Below, one piece after another: positions 24,901 through 37,031 of a stretch of DNA of 64,000 nucleotides; the stretch's first letter is position 1, and each line of letters begins with the position of its first letter. This DNA is from Xylaria sp. FL1777 (Eukaryota; Ascomycota; Sordariomycetes; Xylariales; Xylariaceae): contig MU400538.1 in the NCBI GenBank assembly GCA_022578965.1, forward strand, positions 62,001-126,000. The letters are read 5' to 3'. Below the pieces are notes generated by a model that was not told where the DNA came from, did no database searches, and worked only from the letters and a program-made list of their open reading frames with translations. Position numbers and translations under genes: made by a program.

Positions 24901-26560
24901 GTGGTTGCGAGTTAGGCGTCGCCTCGCTTGTGGCGCGCCTGTGATTGCTTCTTCTCGCTCTTCCACGTGGACTTGAAACCTTATGATGAGCAAACGCCGG
25001 GGCCATGAACCCTGATGTCCATGCAGCGCTCGGTGCTTCGGGATTAGAGGCGTCGGACGGCTTTGTAAGAAGCTGTGACATACAATACCAGATCGTCTAA
25101 GAATCGCGAGTCTAGTTACTTTAGACAGCCGATCATAAGATCGAGCGTCAATAGTTCATACGTGCCGGGGCGCAGGAGTTATCAATGGCGGGAGTCTCGG
25201 GGTCGTAAGCGGCGAAAGGGTTGATAAGTTAGCAAAGGGGCGGCGTCTTATAGCAGTGATTTATGCATAAGTGTCTTGCAGACGTGATGACGAATCTGAT
25301 TCTGGCGGTTTCAACTTCACCCTACACTAGAGACGACATTGATAAGGTCACAGCGGAAACTAACTACGGGCCGCAGAGACTAATTCACAAGCCTAGAGAT
25401 AGATATCAGGCGGAGAAACATGGCTGCTGTCTCGGGCGTGTTATGCAGTGCCTCATGAACGAACTACCACTGGTTAGACATGCATGATTGGTAGTGAACG
25501 AGGCTTGAAGATCGGGGATTTAGAGTCGGGGAAAGATAACGGGCGAATGGAAAATGCCGTGACTTAGAACTTAAGCCGTTCCTGGCCGCCCGCTGACAGG
25601 TTTACGTGTGAGACATATTTGTGACGCCAGGAGGAGTTATGTTGGTCAGCAATTGTTGGTGTTGTGCAGAATATACTGGTGTAGGGCCGGCCGAACAGTT
25701 ATACAGTATGTACGCTCGAGGCTGGTTCTATACTACGCACCATCGAGCCACGATATCTGCGATCTGTACATGTAAGGAACAGAAACGTGGTTTCGGGCAA
25801 GCGGGGTCTGCGGAAGCCCGATGATGTCCTGCATAACCAGCACGAGGCGATGTATAAATTACGATCTATGATATCTAGCTAGAGCTTATGTTGTCCTTCA
25901 TGTTACCTGTTACCGGTATGGTTAGATGATATCATAGCATTACCTACGGATTCTCTTATCATTTCGATCGTCATCTGTAGTCATTAAATACACCATAGGG
26001 CGTAGGACTTTAGAGATTTGCCTAATTTCTGAAGGATGAATGACTATTCGCCCGCCCGTAGTGTGGCGTTCAACCAACGCCATCTTTACATCCCTCGCGT
26101 CGCAAGTGTTGGTTCGGCTGACTTGCATACACTAAACTAGCCAAGACAGAAATAAACGCCTTTTTCCCTTATACGGTAGAGATCATCTTGACAATCGATG
26201 AGGGGAAGAGGAGACCATTATCATGTCTGATCTTGGGCAATAAAGAAGTAGAGCCAGCTCAAACGCCGCGATAGCGATATAGCTCCTGATCAATTCCTCC
26301 TTGTCTGTGCCTTGCTTCTCGCCTGACTCTCTACCAACTACCTACATATGACATGGAATACCCCGCATAGTATTCAGGGCCAAGAATAGCGGGAATGTAC
26401 ACTATGACATATTGATGTGCAGGTGCACGGGCGGAAGCGTGACAATGGGATGACGTTGCACTGCTGAAGCGAGGGCAATCAGCGGCTCTGAGAGCTTGCT
26501 GGATGGCCGGTATTTTTGGATAGACGCTGTTGGGTTTAAAATATATGAAGACACTGGGTT
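21981..26560. other. Gene-poor island, first part
   Basis: I see no recognisable gene. The segment to about 23180 is AT-richer and fits downstream flank of ssk2. 23200-26200 is compositionally balanced and stop-rich. The longest frame is 165 codons on the minus strand (24584-25081), Arg/Ser/Pro-rich without family motifs. A (GACA)n tract lies at 24372-24392 and a 10-bp inverted repeat with a 19-nt spacer at 23464-23502. No transposon signature is visible. Confidence 0.55.
24372..24392. repeat. GACA tetranucleotide repeat
   Basis: Five perfect GACA units plus a trailing G, in the gene-poor island. Confidence 0.9.
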
Positions 26561-29500
26561 AATTATTCACTGGCACAGAAGCAAAAACGGACCACGTGCA
26601 TCGAAATAAATTGTGTGCCAGACATCGAGCATAACCCCAGATCGCCGAATTGACAATTCGCGAAGCTACTGGCATTCGACGTCGTATTACAGAATAGCTG
26701 GGACACCTCCTCACTCATGTCTTCAGAGCTAATATACACCAAGCCCATGGTGGTCATGTGGGAGTTTCTTCTACATGTAGTTGGGGGTAAGGTAGCGCTC
26801 CTTCTTGCTTCAGCCCTGGGAATGGTGTGTTCGTGATGACGAGGAAGAAGCCGAATGCGATAAGAAACGCCTCGGTCGTTCGACACATAGGAAAATGATA
26901 CAGTCGCGGTACCTTGCATTTGAAGCCTATCATCTGACTCTTTGCCTCTTGATAGCGCCACAGACGAGACACTGGTACCGAGCTTACAAAGTAAGACAAT
27001 AATTTCGGAGCTTTGGATATGATGTATACTACACCATGGCATTGTATACTAAGTAAGCGCAGTTATTTAGACGCTAGCACTTCAAACCTCTCACTGTCTG
27101 CCGACCCTGTTGTCGGAATGTATTCCATAGCATGAAACTTGAGAGATAATGATAGTAATCTCAATAAGAGCTAAGGCAGAACTATACTAGTAAAGAAGGG
27201 AAGAGACCCGACAAGGTGGTTTGGGTATTACTTGCGAACGGGAAGAGTTCGTGATAACATCAGAAAGGCTGCGATCGACATATTACACGCACTCGCGATC
27301 CTTCCGCCCACTGAGGAGGAGGTGGTTCTCGTTAACACTAGCGTTGGGCGGCCGCACTAGAAGAAGCTACCTACACTAATCTCCAGATTACACTACTGGT
27401 GATGGACTAACCGACTTACCGAGTTGGGATTCCCAGTCAGGGGTAGATCTACCACCCTGGTCCCTGGCTGAATGAGGGAGCCGGGATATATGCCTGTTGC
27501 CAAACACTGGACGATCCAATAAGATTGGATAAGCCGTCATAGAAAACCTCCGAAACAGTGGATAGGGTTGTTTCTGTTTCAAGAATTCTTGCTAAGTAAT
27601 ACAAGCTGCCCATCTTCATCGTCGTTGTCGTCGAGCAATGGCAGTGAGAAGAAAGATCCCACGAATGCCACGCGTCCCTCCCAACCCTGAGCACCACCAA
27701 TAGCGCGTGTGTAGTATACGGTAGGCTTCCCACGCGCCATGTGTCGGCATGCTGCGAACACTTCCGCTCCCTTTGCATATCGCTACGGCTTCATCCGGGC
27801 GTCTATGTAAGAGAGTTACATCGCATCTTGGAAGGGTGATAAGACAGATTCATAATGATAAGCGCCCATGTGCACAAAATTGAAAATTGCTGGGAGACTC
27901 GGAGGGGTCCGGAGCCCTCGCCTTCGACTCTGGACGTTGTGATGCCGCGACAAGCGGTTTAATACCTTGGGAGATTAGAGATCGAGAGAGCTGCTGAAAG
28001 TACACGATCGTAGTGTAGGTTATAGAACTGGTATTTAAGGAGTGTCGGTGTCGGATCAGAAACCGTTATTAGTATAGTAAGTCATACTCGAGTCCTTAGA
28101 CTGGGGTTTGGTAGTGGCGATTTAATCAATTTGGTCACACCGCGCCGCCCATATTTCGGCTATCCTAGACTAGACCAGCAACTAGTATACATCTAGACTA
28201 AATACGCAGTATTGTATGCGTCCTTCAGCACACACCGCCATTCGAAGCATCGAGATGACAAAAGAGGTATCGAATTGATTGCAGTGTAGCATCACCCCCA
28301 ACCCATCCATCCCTCCCACCTTTTGAACCGCCCTGCCCTGAGCAACTCGGCAATCCGGCTGATGAAAACGGAATAACAAGATGCGGGCTGAGAACAACCT
28401 CCCTACAGTGCATTCCTACCCATACTGGGCCAATGTAGAATATACCGTACCAGACCGGATGCGCATTCGCAGAGCGGGCGTTAACATTTGTCCCTTGATT
28501 GAATTGAATTTCTGCAGTTAGCTGGATCGGGAACCCGCCTCGCCCAAGCCCCGACGCAAAGTAACTGGGCTCGTGATTGACCGCTTCGTACAGGATCCGA
28601 CCCCGTCGTCAAGCTGGAAATGCATACTGTACCGTAGTCTCGTACGCAGCAGAAGGTTTGTTTTGGTCGTCGTTCTAGAAAACCCCGAGAGGGGCGCGGA
28701 CGAGCCTGGGGGCCAATGAGGGTCGTACACGATGGCCCTGTCGCCTGTTTCAAGGCCTTGCGCAAAGGCACCCGTCGGCCTCTCGTTCTACACTACATAT
28801 ATACCTGCGCAGTACTCAGTATGCGTGAGTAAGTTGCATACCGCGTAGGTACCGTGCTGTAGTGTGTGCTACATACATGTATAGACGGACAGGCAAGCTG
28901 TTGTGCTCCGTTCCCGAACCAGGGGGCCTCTGTCATCGATGTTGAGGGGGGGACGACCAATAGGGAATTAAGATGGCTATGGACTTGATCACACATGCAC
29001 AAAGTCTGCACTAGCTCGAGGCTGGAGGGTGCCGTGTGTGGTGTATACTACTATGCAATTTTGTGCTCAACTCGGTAGGGCCGCCATGTTCGCTCCGCTC
29101 CGTATCCTGATTTGACATTCTGCGTAGAGTCGCGGCCGGCTCAAGCCATTTGACTGGCTCGATGGCAATAGAGTTACGGCATGAATGGTTGCATAACACT
29201 ACACTAGGTATCTACAGTAGTACGTACATCATATGCTACTAGTCTACAACTGTTCCTAATGTACGCGGATACTAGAAGTATAATAGGTAGTATTTCGCCA
29301 CGACGCCGTGGTGCGCGAGCAAGCAGGCTCGGACTCCGGAATAGCTACGGTCTTTTATGCTGATTGTGTTCGGCCCGGACCGGTTACTCAAATACCTCTG
29401 TAGTAACAGCATACGAAATAGGTGAAATAGGCGAGGAGCAATCAATCCAATACACTACACAACAATAATACGGCCGTCTCCCTGGTATTTGCCCTTCATC

Positions 29501-32500
29501 ACCTTCCATTGCTGTCTTTGGTGGTGAGAGAGACAGACGGGTATGGGCGGGTATAAAAGGAGGAGGCATTTAATGGCTGTGAAGCCAACCACGAGATTAC
29601 TCATCCCTGCCTGGCATCCACATCGCAAGGCACAACTGCAGGCATGGCCCCATGGGTCTGGAGGCAAAAGCTGGCTTCACGATGCTGATTCGCTCGTGCC
29701 TGGATTGCCGGCTCGATCGGGTTAGGAATCGCTTCACCAAGCCGCGCTATTACACCAGGCACACATGCAAACCCAGCACAGAATATCTATAGCACCCGGT
29801 CTTAAACATGCATACACTCTGTTTCTTGTGGTCCCGTACCTACAGTAGTGTAGATTCTGCACTGAATAATCATCAGATCTGGACGACCTACCTGCCCTTT
29901 AGATCTGGGTCGCGATAGGTGGTCACGAACCACGCCGAACACATGGCACCTCTCGGGCTGGCTCTCTGGCGACCTGGTTGTTAGGCAGGCCTTGGCAACC
30001 CAGCCATTGAACTTTTTTCTACATGTAGACTAAGAGGACTGGAAAGGAGAGAAGACAGCGGTGTGTGTTTTGTGTGTGTGCTTCAGCCATTGACCGTCTC
30101 CCCTTATGCGTAGTTAGTGTGTACTGCGGCGTCGTGCGTAATTTCTAGTACGGGAGGCGGTATGTAGTTTTATCATTTCGCTTCTATATTTTTTTTCGGT
30201 CAACAGATGAGAGAAACAAATGGGGGCCGTTTCCAAGCGTTTTGAACCCATGGGTTACGACGCTGCCAGACACGGCCGCCGAACAATCGAATAATTTACT
30301 GCGTATTTGATGCCGGCCCCAGAAACCAAAACCCGCATAGCGGCTCGAGTAGTCAAATATCCTAGCCTTGGGTGCTAACCTACTGAGTATGTTAGTGTAG
30401 GAATTTAGTATATATGTACAGTAAATCAACAGGGCGAGGGATTGGAGGCTCTACGTGTGTTTTCACCGCAGATTTGAGTCACTCTCCTCGTCAATCTCAT
30501 CACCAAGTCCTACATGATGCATACAACTCTGTGACTGTGGCCGACTGTCTGAACCTCACATTATTGTGTTACCCGGCCCGGCAGGTCCCATCTCAGAGCA
30601 GATGAGGCGCTGTTTTCGAAGATGCGCCGCGAAACGCAAACGAGCCCTTGCCCATAGGCGTGGGTTAGTTTCTTTTTCCGTCCCCATGTCCGATCACGCC
30701 ACAATGATCGCCAGCGGGCCCCAATCGTGGTTTGTGCACCGGAAACGGTGGTTAGTGTAAGTCTGTGTCTCCATGGGTTGTGTACGACTTGGCATTGATC
30801 CACGCTGTATCAGGACATGGGTGAACTCGTGGATACCTCTTATTCCACGGTTATGAAGGGGCTGGATCCTGTCCACTACTGCTCATAGGATACACTAACT
30901 ACCTCTTAGTGTTATACCAGCATACACGTGTACACTTCCTAGTCTGTCTATCTGTCTATCTAGACTCTGAACGAAGTGAAGGTGAAGAGGCAGTTTCGCC
31001 AAGAGAGAAAACCCGCAAGGAACCTTGTCCTCGGAAGCTATGTATATGTAAGTATGCCAGTTAATAGTAAGTACATGTGTTCTGACCGCCCTGTCATCGA
31101 ACCCCTTTGTTCGAATTGCCAAATTTGAACGCTACGGTAGGTTAGTAGGTTAGGCGGTTCTGTCGTCTACAGTATGTGTCTCTGTTCCTGACCGATTCCC
31201 TTCGATAGCAACATGTAGCTCAGCTAGTTAGCTACTTATAGACTTATAGGACGTATCTGTAGCTCGCTCGCTTTTGGCTGCATATGTGCGCATATTTCAT
31301 AGTCAAACGAAACGTGTGGCGCGGGATCAGCAGCGGCGTGCGCTTCTTTCTCGACGCTACAACACAAATAGTGTACAGACAGACAACCTGCATCTGCACA
31401 TCTCTGCATCTCTCTGCATGCCCAGCCCAGGCAAGGTCCACCACACACTTGACCGAACAGCCCAGCACCACCACACCATTTCCCTTCTGTACACTATCCG
31501 TGATCCATCAGGTCTCCGTCTTGCTACTCGCTGGCGCTGGGAGAGCTGCAGGGCAGAGCCGTAGTATACATATACACAGTTGCGTCGAGCTGCGTACAGT
31601 GCGGTTGTAGTCCGGGCCTGTTTGCCCGTCCCCCTCATAAACCTAGCTCACAGCTACTATACCTGGCCTGCTGGGTTCCTTGTCTTGATGAAGCAAGTGG
31701 GAGCTTTCCCTCCAAGCTTATTATTACTGTAGCATTTTACCCACCCCCTCTCTCACACCGTTCACTTACATACTTATCTATACGAGTGCCTACCCTATCC
31801 TACATAACTCATCTGATCCCCTCCGAATCCTCCCCTTTCCTCACACCAGCCGAGGGGGAGTATAGCGTTCTGTCATTGCCGAGCTGGTCCATTGGCCTTA
31901 TTTGTGGACTCTGTCACGCATTTGGTCCCGTAGAGCCTATGCTCTTCTCTCGATGAGCGGGCTCTCATAGCAGACACGCTATATTCAAACTTCCTGTCGC
32001 TCGTTACGTCTTCCCCATCGACCCATTTCGCCTCGAGAGCCTATGGCTGGTGTGTCATACCGGTTACTTTAGACCTTTAAGTGTTAGTTAAACCTAGCGT
32101 ATTTCTTTTGGTTGTCCCGGTGCTCTACGACATCGATATCGCTGTCGCCATATTGAGCTATAGGCTATAAGCTGGGAATATAATGTCGAGGATCTGTCAT
32201 CCGTCCTAGCTTGAATATACTAGGAAACGAACTAGTAGATCTCATGCGTGGACATATATACGACACTGACTCGGATTGAATAGAGAGACTGACCATTTCA
32301 TACTCGCAGAACCTTTCGAATACTAGAGGCAAACTTGGGACCTGGGAGGATCGAGCTTCGCAGTGGTTGAATTTGTACACCATCGACTATTTATCTGAGA
32401 GGGAGGAGCTGTGGACCCTGGCCTATCATCTGACAAGCTTCATGGATATCGTGTCCGAGATATAACGTCAATTCCCTCAGAAAAAAATCGAATTTTCGTA

Positions 32501-32688
32501 ACGCTGGCTCGACGACTCTTGAATCTGTTGACGACCGTTTTATGAAAACTCACGCCTCTCTCAACGTCCACCATCCTCAGATTACCTAAATCTATTTAAC
32601 TAGATTTTACCCTTTGGCTTGCTCCGAGGCGAGGCGAGCTCTAACTTACCTACATATCGCCTTAGAAACACTTCAGATATCATCCACC
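26561..32688. other. Gene-poor island, second part, ending in a promoter
   Basis: No recognisable gene. The longest frame is 159 codons on the minus strand (26563-27042), Cys- and Ser-rich, without motifs I know. Short overlapping frames at 28180-28770 and 31240-31640 compete on both strands and are probably noise. Short TG-rich tracts occur near 30060. The last part, from about 31700, is pyrimidine-rich and should include the promoter and leader of the gene at 32689. Confidence 0.55.
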
Positions 32689-33450
32689 ATGGACAAACGG
32701 GAAACAGGCATCTCGAGCCACGAGAAGCTCGTCATCGTCCTCAGCACCGTGTTAGGCTTCATCGGCGTAGGACTGATAGTAACCGCAGCGCTCTGGTATC
32801 TGCGCAGCCGGCGGCGGCACAAGCTATTCAACAGGGGGCTGACGCCCATCGGCGACGACGAGATAGCGACGTGGAAGGTGAGCCGGGCGGAGGAGAAGGA
32901 GACGGAGGCGTACACGACGCGGCCGAGCCACGTATCCAAGGACTCGACGAGCTCGGCGCGGATTCAGTACCAGAACCAGAAGGGCGCCAGCCGTCCCTCG
33001 ACAGATGCCGTGGGCATCTCGCCGCGGTCCTTCATCAGCAACGGCTTCAGCATGGACCTGCCGCGGGCCCCCGAAGCCGCCGCAGCCTTCGCGCGCGCCC
33101 CGAACGCGCGAACAGGCCTCACCGACGAGACCGTCCCCGGCGACGAGCCTTTCGTGCCCCAGCTCAAGCGCCAGCCCTCGCGCCTGCAGAAGATGCACCC
33201 CATCAGCCGCTCCAGCAGCCGCACGAGGACCGTCCGCAGCCAGAGCCATCCCGAGAACTGGCAGAGCAGCACCGACTCCTCGCCCACGGGGTCGAGGGAC
33301 GGGAACCCGCGCGCCGCCGGCCACTCGCGCATCTACTCGTCGTCTTCCATCCCGCCGCGGATCTCAACCGCCGCCGACAAGGAGATGTTTGGGGGCCTGT
33401 CGCCGCCGCCTTCGCGGAGAGGCGAGGTCATCGGCCAGGCTCTCGGGTGA
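32689..33450 (+). CDS. Hypothetical single-pass membrane protein with Ser/Arg-rich cytoplasmic tail
   Basis: A 253-residue protein from a good-context ATG (CCACCATGG). One hydrophobic segment at about 15-37 (LVIVLSTVLGFIGVGLIVTA) is followed at once by a basic cluster, LRSRRRHK, which predicts N-outside, C-inside topology by the positive-inside rule. The remaining 210 residues are Ser/Pro/Arg-rich and look disordered, with RSSSR and SPPPSRR motifs suited to phosphorylation. There is no cleavable signal peptide and no Cys-rich extracellular domain. GC content is high throughout, which supports coding but also opens shadow frames. The stop codon overlaps a GTGAGA donor-like site, so a short extra terminal exon cannot be excluded. 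I do not recognise the family. Confidence 0.7.
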   Translation: MDKRETGISSHEKLVIVLSTVLGFIGVGLIVTAALWYLRSRRRHKLFNRGLTPIGDDEIATWKVSRAEEKETEAYTTRPSHVSKDSTSSARIQYQNQKGASRPSTDAVGISPRSFISNGFSMDLPRAPEAAAAFARAPNARTGLTDETVPGDEPFVPQLKRQPSRLQKMHPISRSSSRTRTVRSQSHPENWQSSTDSSPTGSRDGNPRAAGHSRIYSSSSIPPRISTAADKEMFGGLSPPPSRRGEVIGQALG

Positions 33451-35816
33451 GACCTACATCGTCTTATCTCCATCATCGCTGATCCGCGCACGCCGTGACG
33501 TGGTGGTGGGTACTGGCTGGACTAGATTCGACATTCGAGAGTGGCCGGGGCCGTCTATTGTCTGTCGACCTAAATACCTATCTCCAGCCGGAGTTCCGGG
33601 CGACGTTCAAGATCGGGTCTAGATAGTCCCGTGTATTTTACCCATCCGCCTACGAACAAAAACAACAACAGCAACAACATTATTTCGAACTTTTCTCTAT
33701 TTATCTTACCCGTTTCATGGTATACCTGCCATTTTTTGTCGCCTGGTTGCAGCGCATAAGACGCTGCGCCCCTTTGAAACTTAGTCAGACCAATGAAGGC
33801 GCGCGCGCGAACACACACACATTCGACCATTTAGAGTCCTTCCTTTCCGAACTTTCTTATTTCCTTCAAGCTTTTTGTTATATATATTTATGGAGTTTCC
33901 GGGACCTTAGAGATATGCCCGTCGAGACGTGAGTGAAGGATATACCCCCCACAGAGTGGCCCTTTTCTTTTTATCTTTTTTTTTTGGGGCGGGTTAGCCG
34001 TGAATAGGTTTATCTTATATAAGCCCTTTTCTCAAGACCAATGGGTCTTGATCTCCATTACATTTCTTCTTGAACTATACACGACTATTTGACGAACAGA
34101 ATGGGGGGCGAGATACTGAGAGGCATAGTCCTGCCGGGGCGGGCTTGTCTTACAAGTTGCTTGCTAGAGTAAGCATGGTTGGGTGGTATAGAGTTGGTTA
34201 GACGTGGGGATGAGAAGAGGATGCCATGTTGATGGGTGATGATGATGGCATGCTATAGTCCAATCCTCGATTGGCGGGCGATAGAGGATGTAGGCATACT
34301 ATCTGGATGCTCACAATTGTACAACGACGCGAATTGGTAGCAAGGCATTTTGAGGAACAAACTCCGCTGATACCTACAATAGCAAGAAAATCAATCAATC
34401 AAATCAATTTGCAACTCAACAATGACTTGAATCTTCGCGTCTCCTGTGGGCCGTTGGATTGTATGATCTTCTGTTGTATACTTACCTACCTACATACTCA
34501 CTACCGACCAAGACTTGACTTGTGGGCAGTCTCATTTGAAACTCGCACTAAACTTACTCTATGTTGCCTTTCTCGAATAGGTAGGTGAGTAGGTTTTGTG
34601 CCTTTTGTGCCTTTTGTGCCTCTTGTGCCTCTTCATTTCTAACCTATGCGCCACGCAGCTCCTTGTCGCTCTAGTCTCTAGTCTCTCATCACCCCTTGCT
34701 GCGGGCCGTTCATTGTTTGCACGGCAGATTGGACGGGCCTTTCGGCTTGTGCGTAATGGCGGTGTAACTATTCCAAGCTGCCAACGGGTGACGGAATTTA
34801 GTGAAACGTGGAATAACCTAGGGCGCACGGGGCCTTTGTCGTACGGGGTTGATGCCTGTCTGTCTATAGGTGACATGGTGTTGCTAGTTTGGCGTGCGAT
34901 TATACCCATTTTTCTTAGGCATTACTTGTAGCTTCGTTACACACTTGATGGTCTTGATGTCGGAATACCTAACCGACTCATCTGTTGAATTAAGTAGAAT
35001 TTCGTTTCATTTTCTCGAGTAGTGATTCTTAATGTTTTCCCCGGCCGCAGTAAGCACTCAATGAGAGAGGTTAGGCTAACAGTTGATCTCCATCCACACT
35101 ATCTTGTTTGTTGATAGGCATAGATATTCAATTTTTGCCTTTAAATTTTTTTTTCTGAATTAATCAAGCGCCTATGATTATATCGTATTATACATAAAAG
35201 TGAAAATCAGAATCCGCACCGCGTTCTTTTACTTCTCATACCTACTTAAAGTACGTAGTATGTAGAGATAGAATGTAGGTATTTAGGTATCTCTACCCTA
35301 AATCTCTACCCTAATAGGTGGATTAGGTAAGGTCATTTACGCGTCTACATGTACAGCGCGTCTGGGTGGGGCATCCACATGGCTTTGTAGTGTGTGCACT
35401 GGCAACTGTCTTAGCAGCACCATTTACAACTTTTCTTGATTGCTTCATTCAAACCAGCTGTCTACTCTTACAACTCAATTCAAATTTATTGGTACAGCTC
35501 ATGCAACATACATACTCCTAACACTCTACCAATTGACAATTGACTTAGATACAGCGATTTCGATCGACAACCGTAGCAAGCAATATTCCAGATCCAGGCT
35601 AGTCCAACACTACCTTCTAGCCAATTGAGGCTTCAGACCGCGAAATCCCAACGTTGGGGTGGTTCAACACTTGCCTGTGCTAAGTCTAGTTCGGCTAGCA
35701 TTGGACTGTTGCGCGGTACACTCAAGCCCCCGGGAGACTGTAGCGCCGCAGTGTACAGTACAGTACAAGTACCTGTCTCGCCGATCCTAGAGCGCGCGAC
35801 GCTCCTCTGCTTCAAC
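33451..35816. other. Intergenic region between the membrane protein gene and dpb4
   Basis: No convincing gene. It includes the pyrimidine-rich 3' flank of the membrane protein gene, a 9-bp minisatellite at 34594-34629, an AGGTA cluster at about 35240-35330 and the dpb4 leader. Frames of about 100 codons at 34271-34931 have no domain and overlap the minisatellite. Confidence 0.65.
34594..34629. repeat. Nine-bp minisatellite, four copies
   Basis: Three perfect copies of TTTTGTGCC and a fourth with one change (TCTTGTGCC) in direct tandem. Confidence 0.9.
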
Positions 35817-37031
35817 ATGCCACCGAGGAAGATAGATCCCGCAAAACGCGGCGACGTATCCATGGCGCAATTCGTCTACGACGGCGATATCGACCGGGCT
35901 GAGCCTGCGTCCGCCGTGCCACTGCAGTTCAAGACCACAACACCGTCTGCTTCGACGCCCGCTACGCAGATGGAAACGGACGACCCCGCCGAGTCGAGCC
36001 TGCACCCTGATAAGGAGAAGGAGAAGGAAAAGGAAAAGAAGGAGAAAGAGAAGGACAGCTCTAAGGACGCTGTTACCATCGAGGTATGGACTATAATCCC
36101 CAGCCTCGGAGCCTTGGGGCGTGGGCGCCTTTACCGTCCTTGTGCTTTATATGATTTCTAGAGTATGGGCTAACACATGACCACGAGCAGGACCTTACCT
36201 TGCCTAAATCAATAATAACGCGATTAGCAAAGGGTGTCCTACCTTCAAACACTCAGATTCAAGCAAATGCCATACTAGCCATGAGCAAGAGCGCTACCGT
36301 CTTTATCAATCACCTCGCCAATGCGTATGTCTGCGTCTCCGCCCATTGATGCCCTTGGTCATGGCCTACGGAGATGGCAACCTGCTAATTAATCTATGTG
36401 AACAGGGCAAATGAGCATACTTTAAATAACAACAAAAAAACTATAATGCCCGGGGATGTATTTGCCGCGCTTGAGGATATCGAGTTTCCCTTGTTTCGCG
36501 AGCGTCTAGAAGCTGAGTTTAAAAGTCGGTTTGCCTACACTCCTAGTCTGCTAAGGTAGCATGAAGCGACCTATTTCTAACCATCTTTGCGCCTTAGAAT
36601 TCAACGACACACAGACCACAAAACGTAACACCTACCGCCGCAAGGTAGCCGCACAAAAGAAGGCCGAGAAAACAGGACCGGGTGGTGCAGATCCTGACAC
36701 CTCCATTATATCTACCGCAAGCACCGCAGCCGAGTCCAACTCAGCGCCGCGGTCCAAGAAACAAAAGCCGAATGCGGCTCACGAGGAATCAGCCATGGAC
36801 GTTGACGGTGACGAGACCCAGGAACTGCGCGACGCCAGTGACCCCGATACGGAACCAGAGCAAGAGGAAGATGAAGACGAGGACGAGGATGACCAGGAAA
36901 ATGCCGAGGAGGAAGAGGAGGATGATGACGACGACGAAGAAAATGAGGATGAAATGCACGATCGACTCGAGGAACGGCAAAGCCGCGATGACGATGACGA
37001 AGCGGTGGATAATGACGAAGACAGCGACTAG
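35817..37031 (+). CDS. dpb4: DNA polymerase epsilon histone-fold subunit Dpb4 (also ISW2/CHRAC type)
   Basis: Dpb4 pairs with Dpb3 as a histone-fold dimer on DNA polymerase epsilon; the same protein serves in ISW2/CHRAC remodellers in yeast. Exons 35817-36083, 36191-36324, 36406-36524 and 36598-37031 give 317 residues. Residues 1-89 are disordered with a Lys-Glu run. The histone fold (about 90-170) reads DLTLPKSIITRLAKGVLP, then SATVFINHLANAANEHTL, then IMPGDVFAALEDIEF, and is diagnostic. A basic NTYRRKVAAQKK follows, then a Ser/Ala linker and a strongly acidic Glu/Asp tail. Introns of 107, 81 and 73 nt; the third uses a weak GTCGGT donor, chosen because it alone keeps frame into FNDTQTTKR. 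Longer than yeast Dpb4 (196) because of the two disordered ends. Confidence 0.95.

Noticed and set aside
24584..25081. 165-codon minus-strand frame as a gene
   Set aside because: No domain or splice partners, and frames this long are expected about once or twice by chance; kept only as a weak orphan candidate.
26563..27042. 159-codon Cys-rich minus-strand frame as a secreted effector
   Set aside because: No signal peptide at the start and no family motif; length fits chance.
32619..33622. 287- and 205-codon Arg/Pro-rich frames over the membrane protein gene
   Set aside because: Composition is typical of shifted GC-rich frames; the chosen frame has a clean membrane helix and a good start context.
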